A stretch of 64,000 nucleotides of DNA from Gari tellinella. Lineage: Eukaryota; Mollusca; Bivalvia; Cardiida; Psammobiidae. The DNA lies in the NCBI GenBank assembly GCA_922989275.2, contig OV277867.1:4216001-4280000 (forward strand). The letters are read 5' to 3'. The notes under the pieces are model-generated. The model was not told the DNA's origin, ran no database searches, and saw nothing but the letters and a program-made list of their open reading frames with translations. The translations under genes and the position numbers were made by a program. Shown here piece by piece: positions 22,680-33,451 of this stretch (positions are counted from its first letter, which is position 1; each line of letters begins with the position of its first letter).

Positions 22680-24230
22680 AAAAAGAAGAAGATGGTGATG
22701 ATGATGATGATGATTTAGATGATTATTACGAAGAAGATTGTGATGGATGAGTTGGGTTTTACGGCACCGCGACACAAAATAGGTCATATAGCGCCGATGA
22801 ATGATGAGCGATGATGTGATGAGATGAGGATAATTTCAGGAAGATGATTTTGGCTAATCTCATTCGTTGCAAAGCAGCTAATGGGGGCAAAACCTGGCAG
22901 ATGGTATAATCTGGGTTTAACAAACAGAAAAGATCCTCTATGACAATTAAGATCCTGAACTGGTCAAAATAAGAAGGTCTCTGGAGGAAGATTGTGATGC
23001 TGCTGATTACGATGAAAGAAGAGGAAGAAGAATAATGATGATTTTGATGCTGATGCTAATGATTACCATTGATAATGATGCTGATGCTGTTGATGCTGAT
23101 GCTGTTGATGCTGCTCATGCTCATGATGATGATTATGATTATGATGAGCATTGATGGTGATTTCCATTGATTATGCTGATAATGTTGATGCTGATGATTT
23201 ATTAGAGTAGGACAATGCTGACACTGATGATGCTGGATGGATGATTCGGGTTTAACGGCACTGTGGCAAAAATAAAGTCATATAGTGCCGATGATGATGA
23301 TGATGATGTTGATGACGGTGATAATAATGATGGTAGTGGTGGTGATTGTGGTGAAGAACACGAAGAAGAAGCATATCATAATCATGATTATCATGATCAT
23401 GGTAATCGTGAACATCATGAAGAAGAATATGATGATGATGATGATGATGATGATAATCATGATGATGATAATCATGATGAAGACAGGAAGGAAAGTATGA
23501 TGATGTTGATAATGAAAATAATGATCATGATCATGATGATCATTATGCTGCTCTTGATGGTGGCAAAGAAGGTGTATAAGAAGAAGAAGATGATGATGAT
23601 GATAACCATGTTGATAATTATTGATGATAATATGATGCTGATTATATATGTTGCTGCTGCTGATGATGATGACAGTGTACATTGATAATACTGATGAAGA
23701 AGAAGGATGATGATGATGATGATAATGATGATGATGATAATGATTATGATGATAATGATTATGATGATGACGGTGATAATAATGATGGTAGATGATGATG
23801 ATGCTACTGCTGCTGATGATAATGATGATGATTACCATGCTGATAATCATTGATGATGATAAGATGATGATCATGTTGCTGCTGGGGATGATGATGATGA
23901 CAGTGTACATTGGTGATAATGATGAAGAAGAAGAAGGATGCTGATGATGATGTTGCTACTGCTGCTGATAATAATGATGATGCTGATGATGATTACCATG
24001 ATGATAATCATTTATGATGATGATGATGTTGCTGCGGATGATGATGATGATGATGGTGTACATTGTTGATGATGATTTGATGATTAAGCTGCTGCTGCGG
24101 ATGATGATGATGATGATGATGATGATGACGGTGTACACTGTTGATAATGATGAAGAAGAAGGAGGAGGAATGGATGATGATGATTATGTTGCTACTGCTG
24201 CTGATGATAAATGATGATGCTGATGGTGGT
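22680..24230. repeat. (GAT)n-rich satellite-like array, 1.5 kb
   Basis: GAT/GAA/GCT triplets dominate. Longer-order repeats are visible: GTGTACATTG recurs near 23677, 23905 and 24057 (GTGTACACTG near 24131), and CGGCAC...GTCATATAG(T/C)GCCGATGA occurs near 22760 and 23255. Long frames rich in Asp or Ile/His in this region follow the triplet composition and are not genes. Confidence 0.88.
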
Positions 24231-24439
24231 GTTGATGACCTTGATAGTGACTAGTTTGCTCGTGTTGGTACACTTGAACATGTTTAAAAATGTTCTTGGA
24301 TATTTGTAGATAGTTTTTATGTAGCTTTTTTTGTTTGAAATTCCATAAAAAAGGGAGAGTTGCTTTTAATCCTAGCCACAGACTACATGAGCTTTTATAT
24401 AAATTCAACAATCTCAGTTGGTCAGGTCATCAAGGTTAT

Positions 24440-24558
24440 TTGCCAAAGAGACGAGGACGACGATGATTATATGTTTATGTATTCCGTTTATAATTAGTGC
24501 GATAATAAAGATAACCAATCGTATTGATCGTTACATATAACGCACGGCTGTTAACAAA
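24440..24558 (+). promoter_or_regulatory. probable PPP1R2 5' UTR and proximal promoter
   Basis: This is AT-rich, non-repetitive sequence between the GAT array and the start codon, with one CCAAT motif at 24515-24519. No clear TATA box is placed. The assignment rests on position only. Confidence 0.35.
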
Positions 24559-24629
24559 ATGGCTTCCGTAACAAAACCTAAAAAGGGAATCTTGAAAACA
24601 TCTTCAAGTTTCGATGCAGAGCAAGCTCA
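24559..24629 (+). CDS. PPP1R2: PPP1R2 exon 1
   Basis: It encodes MASVTKPKKGILKT and ten further residues. The ATG sits in a good context (AACAAAATGG). The donor at CA|GTTTGT leaves two bases of a codon, the only nearby choice that fits the phase of exon 2. Confidence 0.8.
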
Positions 24630-27600
24630 GTTTGTATACTTTCTTGGCTTATATGTTAAAATAGAAAATAATTTTCCTATTAGAGGGGTTGAACTGGACA
24701 ATTTGCGATTAATGCATGTGTAACGTTGTTGTCTGTGTATGGCCCATTGTATCATTGAAAAATATTAATTCTGAAAAGGTGAGCGATGAGGTCAACCCAT
24801 TCTCAGTCTTTACTGGTCACTGAACTTTCAACCCACTTTAGTAATTGTAGGTGTCATGATCGACAGAACGCCATTTAGCTCAGTCGGTAGAGCACACAGG
24901 ACTGGTGTTCAGATTGTGTGTTCGAGTCCCACCTCAGATGGGTGCACAGATGTCACAATTCCAATCAGGTTCACTGTAGTGATGTCAGATTTTTTTTGTG
25001 GTGACATCATTGATTCCCGACTGGTAAAATGTTGCGAAACCAGGTTGACACCTCAGGCAACTGATTTTCCTAACCAGGAATAAATCGTCACATCCTACCC
25101 TACCCACATCCCTTGAGACATTCAAAGTGACCAAGCAAATCTGACACAAAAGTTTGTGACAAAACCCTTAAAAATTATCAGTGGGAAGGGGGGGTTATCA
25201 TGCGCACAAAACTGGCAGAGTAATCGGCACAACGAAGGCGACCAGCTGACGGAAGAAGAAGAAACAAATAAGGCCAGAGCTCCAGATAAGATGTGTTTTG
25301 GTGTTTTTCAGCATTAATATTTCACTGAAAACTCATTGATAATGTTGACCAGGTTTCCTTGTAGTGTACTACGTCATTTGTCCATGTAGATCTACCGTGC
25401 AAATTGTCGTATGTTTGCGTGAGAGTGAGTTGTAAGACAGGTTCTGAGAGAGGGTGTTGTCACTTTGCATGTGCACTTAACTTAATTCCCATCATCCCAT
25501 CTTCCCGCTTTAACAGCCACGTAATAAATTTACCGCGCTAACCCGGCACTCGTATTTTAGATGTCATGGTGTCAACACCTACATTATAGTCTTATAGAGT
25601 CATATTATTAGCTTTGCTGCTCACAGCAACTATTTACTGTTAAATTCATTTAATGTGCCATAGCCTGGTAAGTTACTATTTATATTTAGACAACTCTTTA
25701 TTACGTCTGTTACTATTTAGCTTGTTTAACGAGCGACGGAAATCGTGGAATTATTGTATTGACTCAAATATTCATTGTAACCTTTAGTCTGTGATACTTA
25801 TATTATTCCTATTGTTTCAGGCTGTTTTGGATAGAATTATAAATTCATTGAACCAGCAAAACGTATTGATTTATCGTTCATAACCCCTGGTAACAATAAT
25901 GAAATGTGAAGGTGAAGAAAATGCATTTTAAAAAAGTCCATTCAGCATAACAACTCATATGATTGTGTTTTACTTGGTTAGACTCTCATTTGTACTACAG
26001 TGGAGAGGAGGTTAACATCTGGGGTCTTCTCCCACCTGTAATTAGCTGGACGTCGCGATATGACTGAAATACTGTTAAAAGCGACGTAAAATCATAACAA
26101 ACAAAACAAACAAACGAGGTTAACATGTACTTCGGGGCTCTAATTTCTGTGGATGTTTCCGAAATCTTCGGATTTTTCTTATTTTCTCCGGAGCGACAGA
26201 TTTTTCCCGAAATCTTTAGATTTTATTGAAATACTCAAAGGATTTATTCTGTAACTGTTTTCCCGCTATTTCGAAATTTTATTTATTCCTGCAAATCGAA
26301 CATACCCCTCGATTAGTTCCCATTTCTGTTTGCACTTTTATGGGAGAATGTTTTCGGAATAAGGGTACCAAAAATAATCGTCTTGACGCATTGCAAGTGT
26401 TCTGCGATTTTTCTCTTTCTTTCTATTTATTCTGCCTCACACCCTCTCAGTAATTTCGGGCTGTGTCTGTTAGTAAAGTTAAGAACAGGATAAAAGATAA
26501 AGGTTAACGGATGAAACAAAGTAATGAACGTTAAAAACTAAGCAGGGAAAAAGGTAAAAATGAAGAAAAGAAGCAAATTTGTTAGGTGTACACGAAAATC
26601 AAGCAATACAGACGATCCAAGTGTGTTTAAGTTCTTTATTTAAAGCGATGAGAAAACAACAGCTGAATCAGTCGTGCTTGGGATATTGGTTGAAATAATT
26701 ACTGACAGTGTCAGTAAGGTTGGAAAAACGTCAAAGAAACAAGCCAGGGATTGATTTTTTGATAAAACGGTTCAGCTTTGGAATTTCGTACTTGCAAGTT
26801 ATTGTAAGTAAGGAAGATGGTAAATTGAAGGGTGAGACATGAGAAGCGCAAAGTATTATTACAAAATTATCTGGAGCTCTGAAGGCATTAGTAAATCATT
26901 GTTGAATATGGTACAACAGTATCTTAAAGGGATACAGAGCCTGACCTAACCCCTAAGTGGGGCAGATATATGAGAAAGATAGTATCCAATATATGAGAAA
27001 AGTAGTATTTTTCAGACCTGAACTCGAAACCAGGAACCCTCCTTTACAAGGCGGAAAGCATGCTCTCCAATCTGAGGTGTCCGAATCGCTTACCTACACA
27101 TATCTCTCACCATTTGTCATTTTGATATAAACTCAACATGACTACATACACCTCTTTTACACAAGAATTTGTCCCAAATTCTTATGTCAAAGACAAGTTT
27201 GTTATTATTTCTGTACATTTTGTGAGTTACAAATATTAATCCTATGGGTTATTTATGTTTAGCACCAAATGTAACATGTTGAGAACTTGAGATATTATGT
27301 AGCCAGACTGGGATTTGAACAGGAACCCTTGCTTACAGGGGGAGTGCTCTCCTGTCTGAGCTATCCAGACTGCTTACACAAATATGTCCCCATTTAACCA
27401 TAAACTAAACGCAGCTACCAGTACTTAAATGAGAAAGTGTTCTTTATATCTTCCAAGTAAATGTAGTTTATATGTATATAGATCTATTTATTGATCGATA
27501 TGATCATAGCTCTACAGATTTATTTCTATTTCACATATACATGCTGGAACAATCATCATATTGTTACAGTTCTAGAGCCAAGGAAATGAAGTGGGATGAG

Positions 27601-30600
27601 ATGAACATCATGGCCACTCACCACCCTCCAGACAAAGACTATGGTCATATGAAGATAGATGAACCACCTACACCATACAGCAAGTACTCAGATCCAGAAG
27701 ATGATGATGAAAACCCAGAAGCACAAAGGAGAGCAAGCATAGGGAAACAGTCAGATATGGATCCATCTTCACTCTCATCAAAGTAAGTCATAGTCTTGGA
27801 GTAAACAGTTGTAACTTAGTTGTTGGTGTTGATGATAAGGTTAAAACCTTCTTTAACCACTCAATGATTATGCTTGGGAATCTCCAAGGACAAGTTAATT
27901 TATCTTGGTTTAACCCTTAACCCAATAGACTGTTTCTAGTTTTGAAGACATGTAAACAATTAAAGCAGGTTGAAAGTAAAGCAGAATGTGTCTTAAGGCA
28001 CATTCTGCTTTACTTTCAGCCTGCTTTAAGCTAACTTCTGCTAGGAATTATAAAATATTTCTTATCCTACATGTTCATGACTGAACAAATTGGAACTATT
28101 TTTTTCAGCGGAGGAATAAATAAAATACGCTAAAAGTCAGTCTCCTATTGGGGAAAGTGTTAAGTAGTCTTTTAACACTGACAGTTAATTAACTGTAAAC
28201 ACATGCAGGGCAGGAAATTTGTACTTGTTTGCCTTCCATGAATTGTAAGCGTTTTTGCATGACAAATAAGAATCTTTAATCACTTGCCATTTAGGAAAAG
28301 TATTAAATAAACAGAGCTGCAGATAAGGGGAGTATTCGAAAAGTAAAATCTGTATTTCTGCATTAAACCCTATGGTGCTACTACTCATTAGGATCGTTTC
28401 ATTGAGACAGTTCAAAATCATGAGTAGTTACACCATATGATTAGGTGCTGAAATAAATGTTAGATTTGTTAAGTTTTATCTGGAACCCTGAATGAATAAA
28501 TAAATCTAAATATGCATTCAATTTCAAGTTTGGTAATTTATCTATCTTAAATGTGAGATTCAAAATAATATGTTGTAGGTCTTTAAGATAAATGACTGCT
28601 TGATATGTCAAAAGACTGAGAAAGCTTGTTAGAATATTTCTAAATTTACTATTTTCCTGCACTAAACAGCCACTCTTCAGTAATTGTTGGTTACTCACTG
28701 TTTTTAACACAATGTTTCAAAACTCATCATACAAACAATGAAGTAAATGTAACATGAAAATGGTATAAAAGTTACTATTGTTCTATAGGCTAGAGCATCT
28801 TGAAGAAGGAGAAGGTGGGAAAAGATTACGCAGAGTGTCAACTGAAGACGAAGAAGACTCCAGTGATGAGGAGGAGCTGACAGAGGAACAGCAAGGTAAG
28901 AACGTAAATGACAAGATTTCTGATTTAACCCTTTACTCCATAGCCTGTTTCAAGTAGTGAAAATAGGTGACCACTTAAAGCAGGTTGAAAGTAAAGCAGA
29001 ATGCACCTCTGCTTTACTTTCAACCTGCTTTAAGCTACCGTCAGCTAGAACATAGTAAATATTTCATATGAAATATATGCATAACTATAAATTCAAGCTA
29101 TTTTCATTGGGGTATAAATAAATTACAGCGCTCCCTCTCTACAACGACATCCAATGGGAGACAAAATATATGTTCGTTGTTCGGGGGGAGTCATTGTAGA
29201 GAGGGAACTTAACTTACATTTGCAAACAGCTTGAATCCAGATCAGACGCCGCGTAACGCGGCGTCTGATCTGGATTCAAGCTGTTTGCCACTCGTCATTA
29301 ATTTATTTTCTGTCAAAATGTCCATTATGTCACTTACAGAAAAACAGCAAACCACAATTTTAAGCAGACGCTATTGCATCAATAAATTTTTTAGATATAA
29401 TTGTCCTGTTTGGGGAATTTCGGCAAGGGTCGTTGTAAGGAGGGGGCCGTTGTTGAGAGGGCTGTTGTAGAGAGGGAGTACTGTAAATGCATAAATATGT
29501 GTATCTATGGAGTAAAGTGTTAACCCTCTCCTCAATACCCACAAGGGCAAACCATCTTTATCCAACTGTGGTTATGGCCTGTGAGGCTGTGACTGCTGAA
29601 AGCAAGATGAGAATAAAGCAGAAAGCTCCTTTAGGAGCTTAACCCTTTACCCCATAGCCTATTTCTAGTTTTGAAAATATGTGACCACTTAAAGCAGGTT
29701 GAAAGTAAAGCAGAATGTGCCTTCAGGCACATTCTGCTTTACTTTCAGCCTGCTTTAAGCTTCCATCTGCTAGAATATAGAAAACATTTATTATAAAACA
29801 TATTCATAGCTGATTAAATAAAAACTATTTTCTTCATTGGAGGAATAAATAAAATGTGCTAAAAGGCGCTTCTATGGTGGAAAGGGTTAACAGTCAGTGT
29901 ACAATGTATATTAATTCATTTGTGGTGTCTTTTTGGGGGAGTAGTTAATAGGTAGTTAATAACCCTTTACTCAATAAATAAACATTTTCATGCCGTTAGT
30001 TTATTCCTCCATTGAAGTAAATAGTCATTAATATGCACCATAAGAAATATGTTCTATTTCCTAGCAGGTGGTAACTTAAAACAGGCTGAAAATAAAAAAT
30101 CAGATGTTTTATTTTCAACTTTTGTGATCTCTTGTCTTAAAAGCTAGAAACTGGCTATGAAGTAAAGGGGTAACACATCCTAGTGACGAGTATACTGATC
30201 ATTTGCAAACAGTATACCTGTGAAGATTACACTTGTCCCATGCAAACAGTGTAAACCCTGATCAGAGGAGCCCTCTGATCAGGGTCTACACTGTTTGTCA
30301 TTTTAAGATTTAATGTAAAAATCAGCCCTAAATAGTCAAAAATGGACCAGACTTATTTTGAAATTAGAATTGTTCATTAAAAGTTTCAGGGTTGAATGAG
30401 TTAAGCAACTTAAGCTGCTCTGTACAGTGGAGAATCTGTTATTCTTTCCCGTTTAAACGCAAACGTACGCAAACGCAAAGCACTAAAACCTAGAAAAGAA
30501 CAACTTTTGGACAATTCTGATATTTCATGTTTGTCTTGGTGGCAAACAGTTTGGAGCCTGATCAAACTGTTTGCACTGCAAATAATAGTTTTAGCGTAAA

Positions 30601-31610
30601 CACGTTTATTGGGAAAGAATAACAGATTCTCCACTGTATATTGAGCAAAGTCATTGACTCTTCTTGTGAGTCCATTTGTCATTCATGGAGTTATATGGTA
30701 TTTGTGAGAGTGTTTTTGTGAAGGAAACTTTTAAATATTGCTTTAACCCTGGCAATGAGTATATTCAGAGCACCAGATAAGGGTAGTTTTTCAAAAACTA
30801 AAATCTTTATTTCTGAATTAAACCCTATGGTGTCACTACTCATTAGAATCGTCTCTTCGAGACGATTCTAATGAGTAGTAACACCGTAGGATTTGGTGCT
30901 AAAAAAGTGAGAAAATGTTGGATTTGTTGAAAAAACTAACTCTTATCTGGAGCCCTGATATTCATCATTTGCAAACTGTGTACATGTGAAGAGTACACTT
31001 GTCCTATTCAAACAGTGTGGACCCATATTTGGAGGGCTCCTAAAGGAGCCTGATGATATGGGTCTGCATTGTTTGTCATTTTTGCATAAATTGTTATAAT
31101 CAATCCTAAATAGTTAAATTGACATAGACCTACTATTGGAAACTGGAATTCTTCATTTGAAGTTTCAGTGTTGTATGAATTAAATGTATTAAGGTTTTGA
31201 AAAGCATGTATCATACTTGCATATGAATGAATTGGGGGTCTGATATCATGAGATATGTATCTGCTTGCTTATATTGTTTGTTATTTTTTGTTTTTGTAGA
31301 GCTAAAGAAGAGGTTTGAACAGAAGAGAAAACTGCATTACAATGAGTTTCAGGCAGTTAAACTTGCTAAACAGCTGATGGAAGAAGAAGAAGACGACGAA
31401 GAAGATGATGACGGGGATAAGGAGGAAACTAAGATTGATAGTGTGGATGATGATAGTGCTAAACAAACACAAGACAGTGTTAAAATGCAGACTGATGATA
31501 ATGAAAACCCTGAGGAAAGTACCTCACACAGTTCTCACAGCACAGGTTCAACAGGAGTAGTGTCAAAACCACACGAGGCGTCCGAGCACCGGGAAACTCT
31601 AATTAATTGA
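24559..31610 (+). CDS. PPP1R2: protein phosphatase 1 inhibitor-2 (four exons, 233 aa)
   Basis: Joined exons 24559-24629, 27570-27782, 28789-28895 and 31300-31610 give 702 nt including the stop; all junctions are GT-AG and splice phases agree (2, 2, 1). The product is an intrinsically disordered regulator that binds and inhibits the PP1 catalytic subunit and is released after GSK3 phosphorylation (known for the family). Hallmarks by residue: KGILKT 9-14 (SILK-like PP1 docking), KEMKW 28-32 (RVxF-like docking) running into DEMNIMATHHP, DKDYGHMKIDEPPTPY 45-60 with Thr58 at the GSK3 site, an acidic Ser patch 112-124 of CK2 type, and KRKLHYNE 139-146, the helix that covers the PP1 active site. An acidic tail follows. 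It is somewhat longer than the ~205-residue vertebrate protein, mostly in the tail. The N-terminal linker between the docking motifs is shorter. Introns hold SINEs and several MITEs. Confidence 0.93.
24869..25275 (+). repeat. tRNA-derived SINE in PPP1R2 intron 1
   Basis: The head has an A box TAGCTCAGTCGG (24876-24887) and a B box GTTCGAGTCCC (24920-24930) at tRNA spacing. A body of about 300 bp follows, ending near GGAAGAAGAAGAAAC. A functional tRNA is unlikely because the acceptor stem does not close and a body follows. Confidence 0.7.
25276..26008. other. PPP1R2 intron 1, unique-looking part
   Basis: No repeat ends or exons recognised. Confidence 0.4.
26009..26117 (+). repeat. SINE 3' part, GGGTCTTC / CGACGTAAAATC type
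   Basis: GGGGTCTTCTCCCACC, AATTAGCTGGACGTCGCG, ATATGACTGAAATACTGTTA, then an (ACAAA)n tail. Other copies are at 32612 and 49366. Confidence 0.65.
27017..27094 (-). repeat. tRNA-like SINE head in intron 1
   Basis: On the minus strand it reads CACCTCAGATTGGAGAGCA (A-box side) and GGTTTCGAGTTC (B box). The D-stem start is degenerate. Confidence 0.5.
27301..27375 (-). repeat. tRNA-like SINE head in intron 1, second copy
   Basis: On the minus strand it reads GGATAGCTCAGACAGGAGAG, then GTTCAAATCCCAGTC, with pol III boxes at tRNA spacing. It is a better tRNA lookalike than 27017. Origin from a tRNA with a TGT-like loop is possible but not certain. Confidence 0.55.
27570..27782 (+). CDS. PPP1R2: PPP1R2 exon 2
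   Basis: The acceptor is TTGTTACAG and the donor AA|GTAAGT. It encodes the KEMKWDEMN to PPTPY core, the best-conserved part of inhibitor-2, then an acidic linker with RRAS. Confidence 0.92.
27909..28162. repeat. family C MITE in intron 2
   Basis: TTAACCCTTAACCCAATAG to GGGGAAAGTGTTAA. Perfect GTGTCTTAAGGCAC-type core with GTAAAGCAGAAT arms. Confidence 0.87.
28311..28489. repeat. family H MITE, worn
   Basis: GAGCTGCAGATAAGGGGAG to TATCTGGAACCCTGA. The palindrome around GATCGTTTCATTGAGAC is imperfect. Confidence 0.72.
28789..28895 (+). CDS. PPP1R2: PPP1R2 exon 3
   Basis: The acceptor is TTCTATAG and the donor CAAG|GTAAGA. It encodes a Glu-rich stretch with RRVSTEDEEDSSDEEE, resembling the acidic region before the HYNE helix in other inhibitor-2 proteins. 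Confidence 0.88.
28925..29523. repeat. family C MITE interrupted by family B
   Basis: TTAACCCTTTACTCCATAG to GGAGTAAAGTGTTAA. The C sequence resumes after 29485 (AATGCATAAATATG). Confidence 0.85.
29124..29485 (+). repeat. family B MITE nested in family C
   Basis: Full length with TACAGCGCTCCC and GGGAGTACTGTA. The perfect AGACGCCGCGTAACGCGGCGT centre is present. TA at each edge. Confidence 0.9.
29639..29890. repeat. family C MITE in intron 3
   Basis: It sits at the TTAA of a half family D-type core (CAGAAAGCTCCTTTAGGAGC, about 29575-29640). Core GTGCCTTCAGGCAC. Confidence 0.87.
29959..30172. repeat. family C MITE, palindrome shortened
   Basis: AACCCTTTACTCAATAAAT to GAAGTAAAGGGGTAA. Confidence 0.75.
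30168..30404 (+). repeat. family G MITE in intron 3
   Basis: ACATCCTAGTGACGAGTATA to GGGTTGAATGAGTTAA. Core shortened to CAGAGGAGCCCTCTG. Confidence 0.82.
30423..30638 (-). repeat. family A MITE with clean loss of the palindrome centre
   Basis: GTTTGGAGCCTGATCAAACTG replaces the 60-bp hairpin; both TIRs are intact. Confidence 0.88.
30743..31183 (+). repeat. family G MITE interrupted by family H
   Basis: TTAACCCTGGCAATGAGTATA, then the H copy, then TTCATCATTTGCAAACTG onward to ATGAATTAA. Confidence 0.78.
30766..30957. repeat. family H MITE, ATATT duplication
   Basis: CAGAGCACCAGATAAGG to TCTGGAGCCCTG, flanked by ATATT at 30761-30765 and 30958-30962. The ~60-bp palindrome with AATCGTCTCTTCGAGACGAT centre is perfect apart from single changes. 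Confidence 0.85.
31300..31610 (+). CDS. PPP1R2: PPP1R2 exon 4 (terminal coding exon)
   Basis: The acceptor TTTTTGTAG is followed by a codon completed from exon 3. It encodes LKKRFEQKRKLHYNEF and an acidic Ser/Thr-rich tail ending in LIN and a stop. Confidence 0.92.
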
Positions 31611-31672
31611 AAGTTGTCAAATGTAGCATTACTCTAGAACCTTTCTCACCCTCTATCCCTCGACCCCATTAT

Positions 31673-31922
31673 TACAGTGGAGAAAACATTATTCTTTCCC
31701 ATTTAAACATGAATAAAATGCAAACAATACACAATAAAATGTAGAAAATTATGACTATAGACAATTCTAACTAATCATGTTAGTCTGAGTGGCAAACAGT
31801 TTGGAGCCTGATCAGACGCCGGGTTACCCGGCGTCTGATCTGGCTCCAAACAGTTTGCAATGGAAATAAACATTTTAGTGTAAACGCTTTTATTGGGAAA
31901 GAATAACTTTTCCCCCACTGTA
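31673..31922 (-). repeat. family A MITE in the PPP1R2 3' region
   Basis: It begins 63 bp past the stop codon. Core perfect (GACGCCGGGTTACCCGGCGTC), outer parts more diverged than in other copies. Confidence 0.88.
31712..31738 (+). promoter_or_regulatory. two candidate poly(A) signals for PPP1R2
   Basis: AATAAA occurs at 31712-31717 and 31733-31738, about 100-130 bp past the stop. Both lie inside the family A copy that begins at 31673. They arose by point changes from the element's CGCAAACG and CACTAAAACG blocks. Confidence 0.45.
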
Positions 31923-32107
31923 CTAGTTTTATATAGCATTGTGATAGACAGCTTGTGTTATAGCATACCGTAGTACTGCAAATTTCCCCCTCTTATTACT
32001 GACTGTTTCTATTACTTAAAGTAATCTCAGTGTCTGACTTTTATAAGAATGTGTGAGGAAAATAATGTCCAGATTGCCAAGTGATTCAGGTTTATGTAAT
32101 AGTGATA

Positions 32108-32172
32108 TCCAGGCTCCGAGGTTATAAAGCTTTTGAGTTGAGTCTAAACTCGTTCCCAAGCATTTGATTGGT
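32108..32172. repeat. half of a family L palindrome
   Basis: GAGGTTATAAAGCTTTTGAG through GCATTTGATTGGTCAG, then broken into a family C remnant. Confidence 0.6.
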
Positions 32173-32185
32173 CAGATTTGAACCA

Positions 32186-32323
32186 TTTTCTATTTACTAG
32201 CAGACTGTAGCTTAAAGCAGGCTGAAAGTAAAGAAGATAGAGCACATTCTGCTTTACTTTCAACCTGCTTTAAGGGAACACCTATATTCAATACTAAAAA
32301 CAGGCTATGGGGGAATGGGTTAA
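32186..32323. repeat. family C MITE, left end missing
   Basis: CTTAAAGCAGGCTGAAAG to GGGGGAATGGGTTAA. Confidence 0.72.
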
Positions 32324-32611
32324 GAAAATAAATAAATTTGCAATATGTTCAGTTAAGAAACTTTTTGTCAATATACGCATGTACTACTTGACAAATTGTG
32401 TATGTAGCTACTCAACTGATCATAGTGGCAGACTTTTAAATGTTTGTATAGTGTAAAACAATTACAGAGATTTTCTGCTGTTCAACAATCATGTTTTCAA
32501 ACAAGATTCAGAAAGTCTGGGCATTTGTTTAGCTTTGGTAATTGAGTAGGTTGTGGTGAATCAAGCTACTTTGAAATTGAGAACATCTACTGTAACTCTT
32601 TCAACACTAAG

Positions 32612-32778
32612 CCTTCCAGCTGTCTTGCGGAAGGTCGGTGGTTCTACCCAGTAGCCGATTCGTGTCTGAAACAGTGCAGAAAGGGCTTCTGGGGTCTTCC
32701 TCCACCTGTAATAAGCTGGACGTTGCGATATGACTGAAATACTGTTAAAATTGACGTAAAATCATATCAAATCAAATC
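32612..32778 (+). repeat. SINE, GGGTCTTC / CGACGTAAAATC type
   Basis: CTTCCAGCTGTCTTGCGGAA, GTGCAGAAAGGGCTTC, TGGGGTCTTCCTCCACC, ATATGACTGAAATACTG, tail CATATCAAATCAAATC. Confidence 0.65.
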
Positions 32779-32789
32779 TTTCAACACTT

Positions 32790-32951
32790 AAGTAATTATT
32801 GTGGGTTATTAGGTTCCCTTGTGGAGGTCTAAATAAGCAAACAGTGTAGACCCTGATCAGAGGTCTCGCATAGGAGCCCTCTGATCTGGGTCTACACTGT
32901 TTGCAAATGTATTAAGTATATTTTAAACAGATCCATGGTTTTGAAAGAGTT
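32790..32951 (+). repeat. family G MITE, shortened
   Basis: GCAAACAGTGTAGACCCTGA and its mirror CTACACTGTTTGC flank GGTCTCGCATAGGAGCC; the right end is GAAAGAGTTAA. Confidence 0.72.
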
Positions 32952-33044
32952 AAAATCATTCAGCTCTGATACTGGTAACTGTGTTTTATGTGTGTAAAAG
33001 ACTTCTTTTTATAGGCAGATATATGAAGACTGATTACAGCTCAT

Positions 33045-33433
33045 TAACCCATAAATACGCCTTTTTACGATAATTCCTCTACTGAAGTAAACAGTTCGTA
33101 TTGATAAAGTTATGATTGTGTACTATAAGTAATATTTTTTTTATCCTAGCAGATAATAACTTAAAGCAGGCTGAATGCGCCTTAACCCTTTACCAAATAG
33201 AGGCGCCTTTTAGCGCATTCATTTTATTCCTGCGCTGAAGAAAATAGTTCCAATTTATACAGTTATGAATATGAATCATAATGAATATTTTCTTTTTTCT
33301 AGCAATTGGTAGCTTAAAACAGGTTGAAAGTAAAGCAGAATGCGCCTGAATGCGCATTCTGCTTTACTTTCAACCTGCTTTAAGTTGTCAACTATCTTCA
33401 ATACTAGAAACAGGCTATGGGGTAAAGGGTTAA
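33045..33433. repeat. family C MITE adjoining a second, intact family C copy
   Basis: An outer piece runs TTAACCCATAAATACGCC to AGGCTGAATGCGCC. At 33182 an intact copy starts TTAACCCTTTACC and ends GGGTAAAGGGTTAA. Confidence 0.8.
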
Positions 33434-33451
33434 TTCATTTATAGATTAACA

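Noticed and set aside
23263..23910. Frames of 140 and 210 residues rich in Asp or Ile/His
   Set aside because: They are produced on both strands by the GAT array; no splice or codon signal supports them.
24630..24635. Alternative exon 1 donor three bases later (TTT|GTATAC)
   Set aside because: It would put exon 2 out of phase; CA|GTTTGT is the only nearby donor that keeps the inhibitor-2 frame.
24869..24945. Functional tRNA gene
   Set aside because: The A and B boxes are good but the acceptor stem does not pair and a ~300-bp body with a tail follows, fitting a SINE better.
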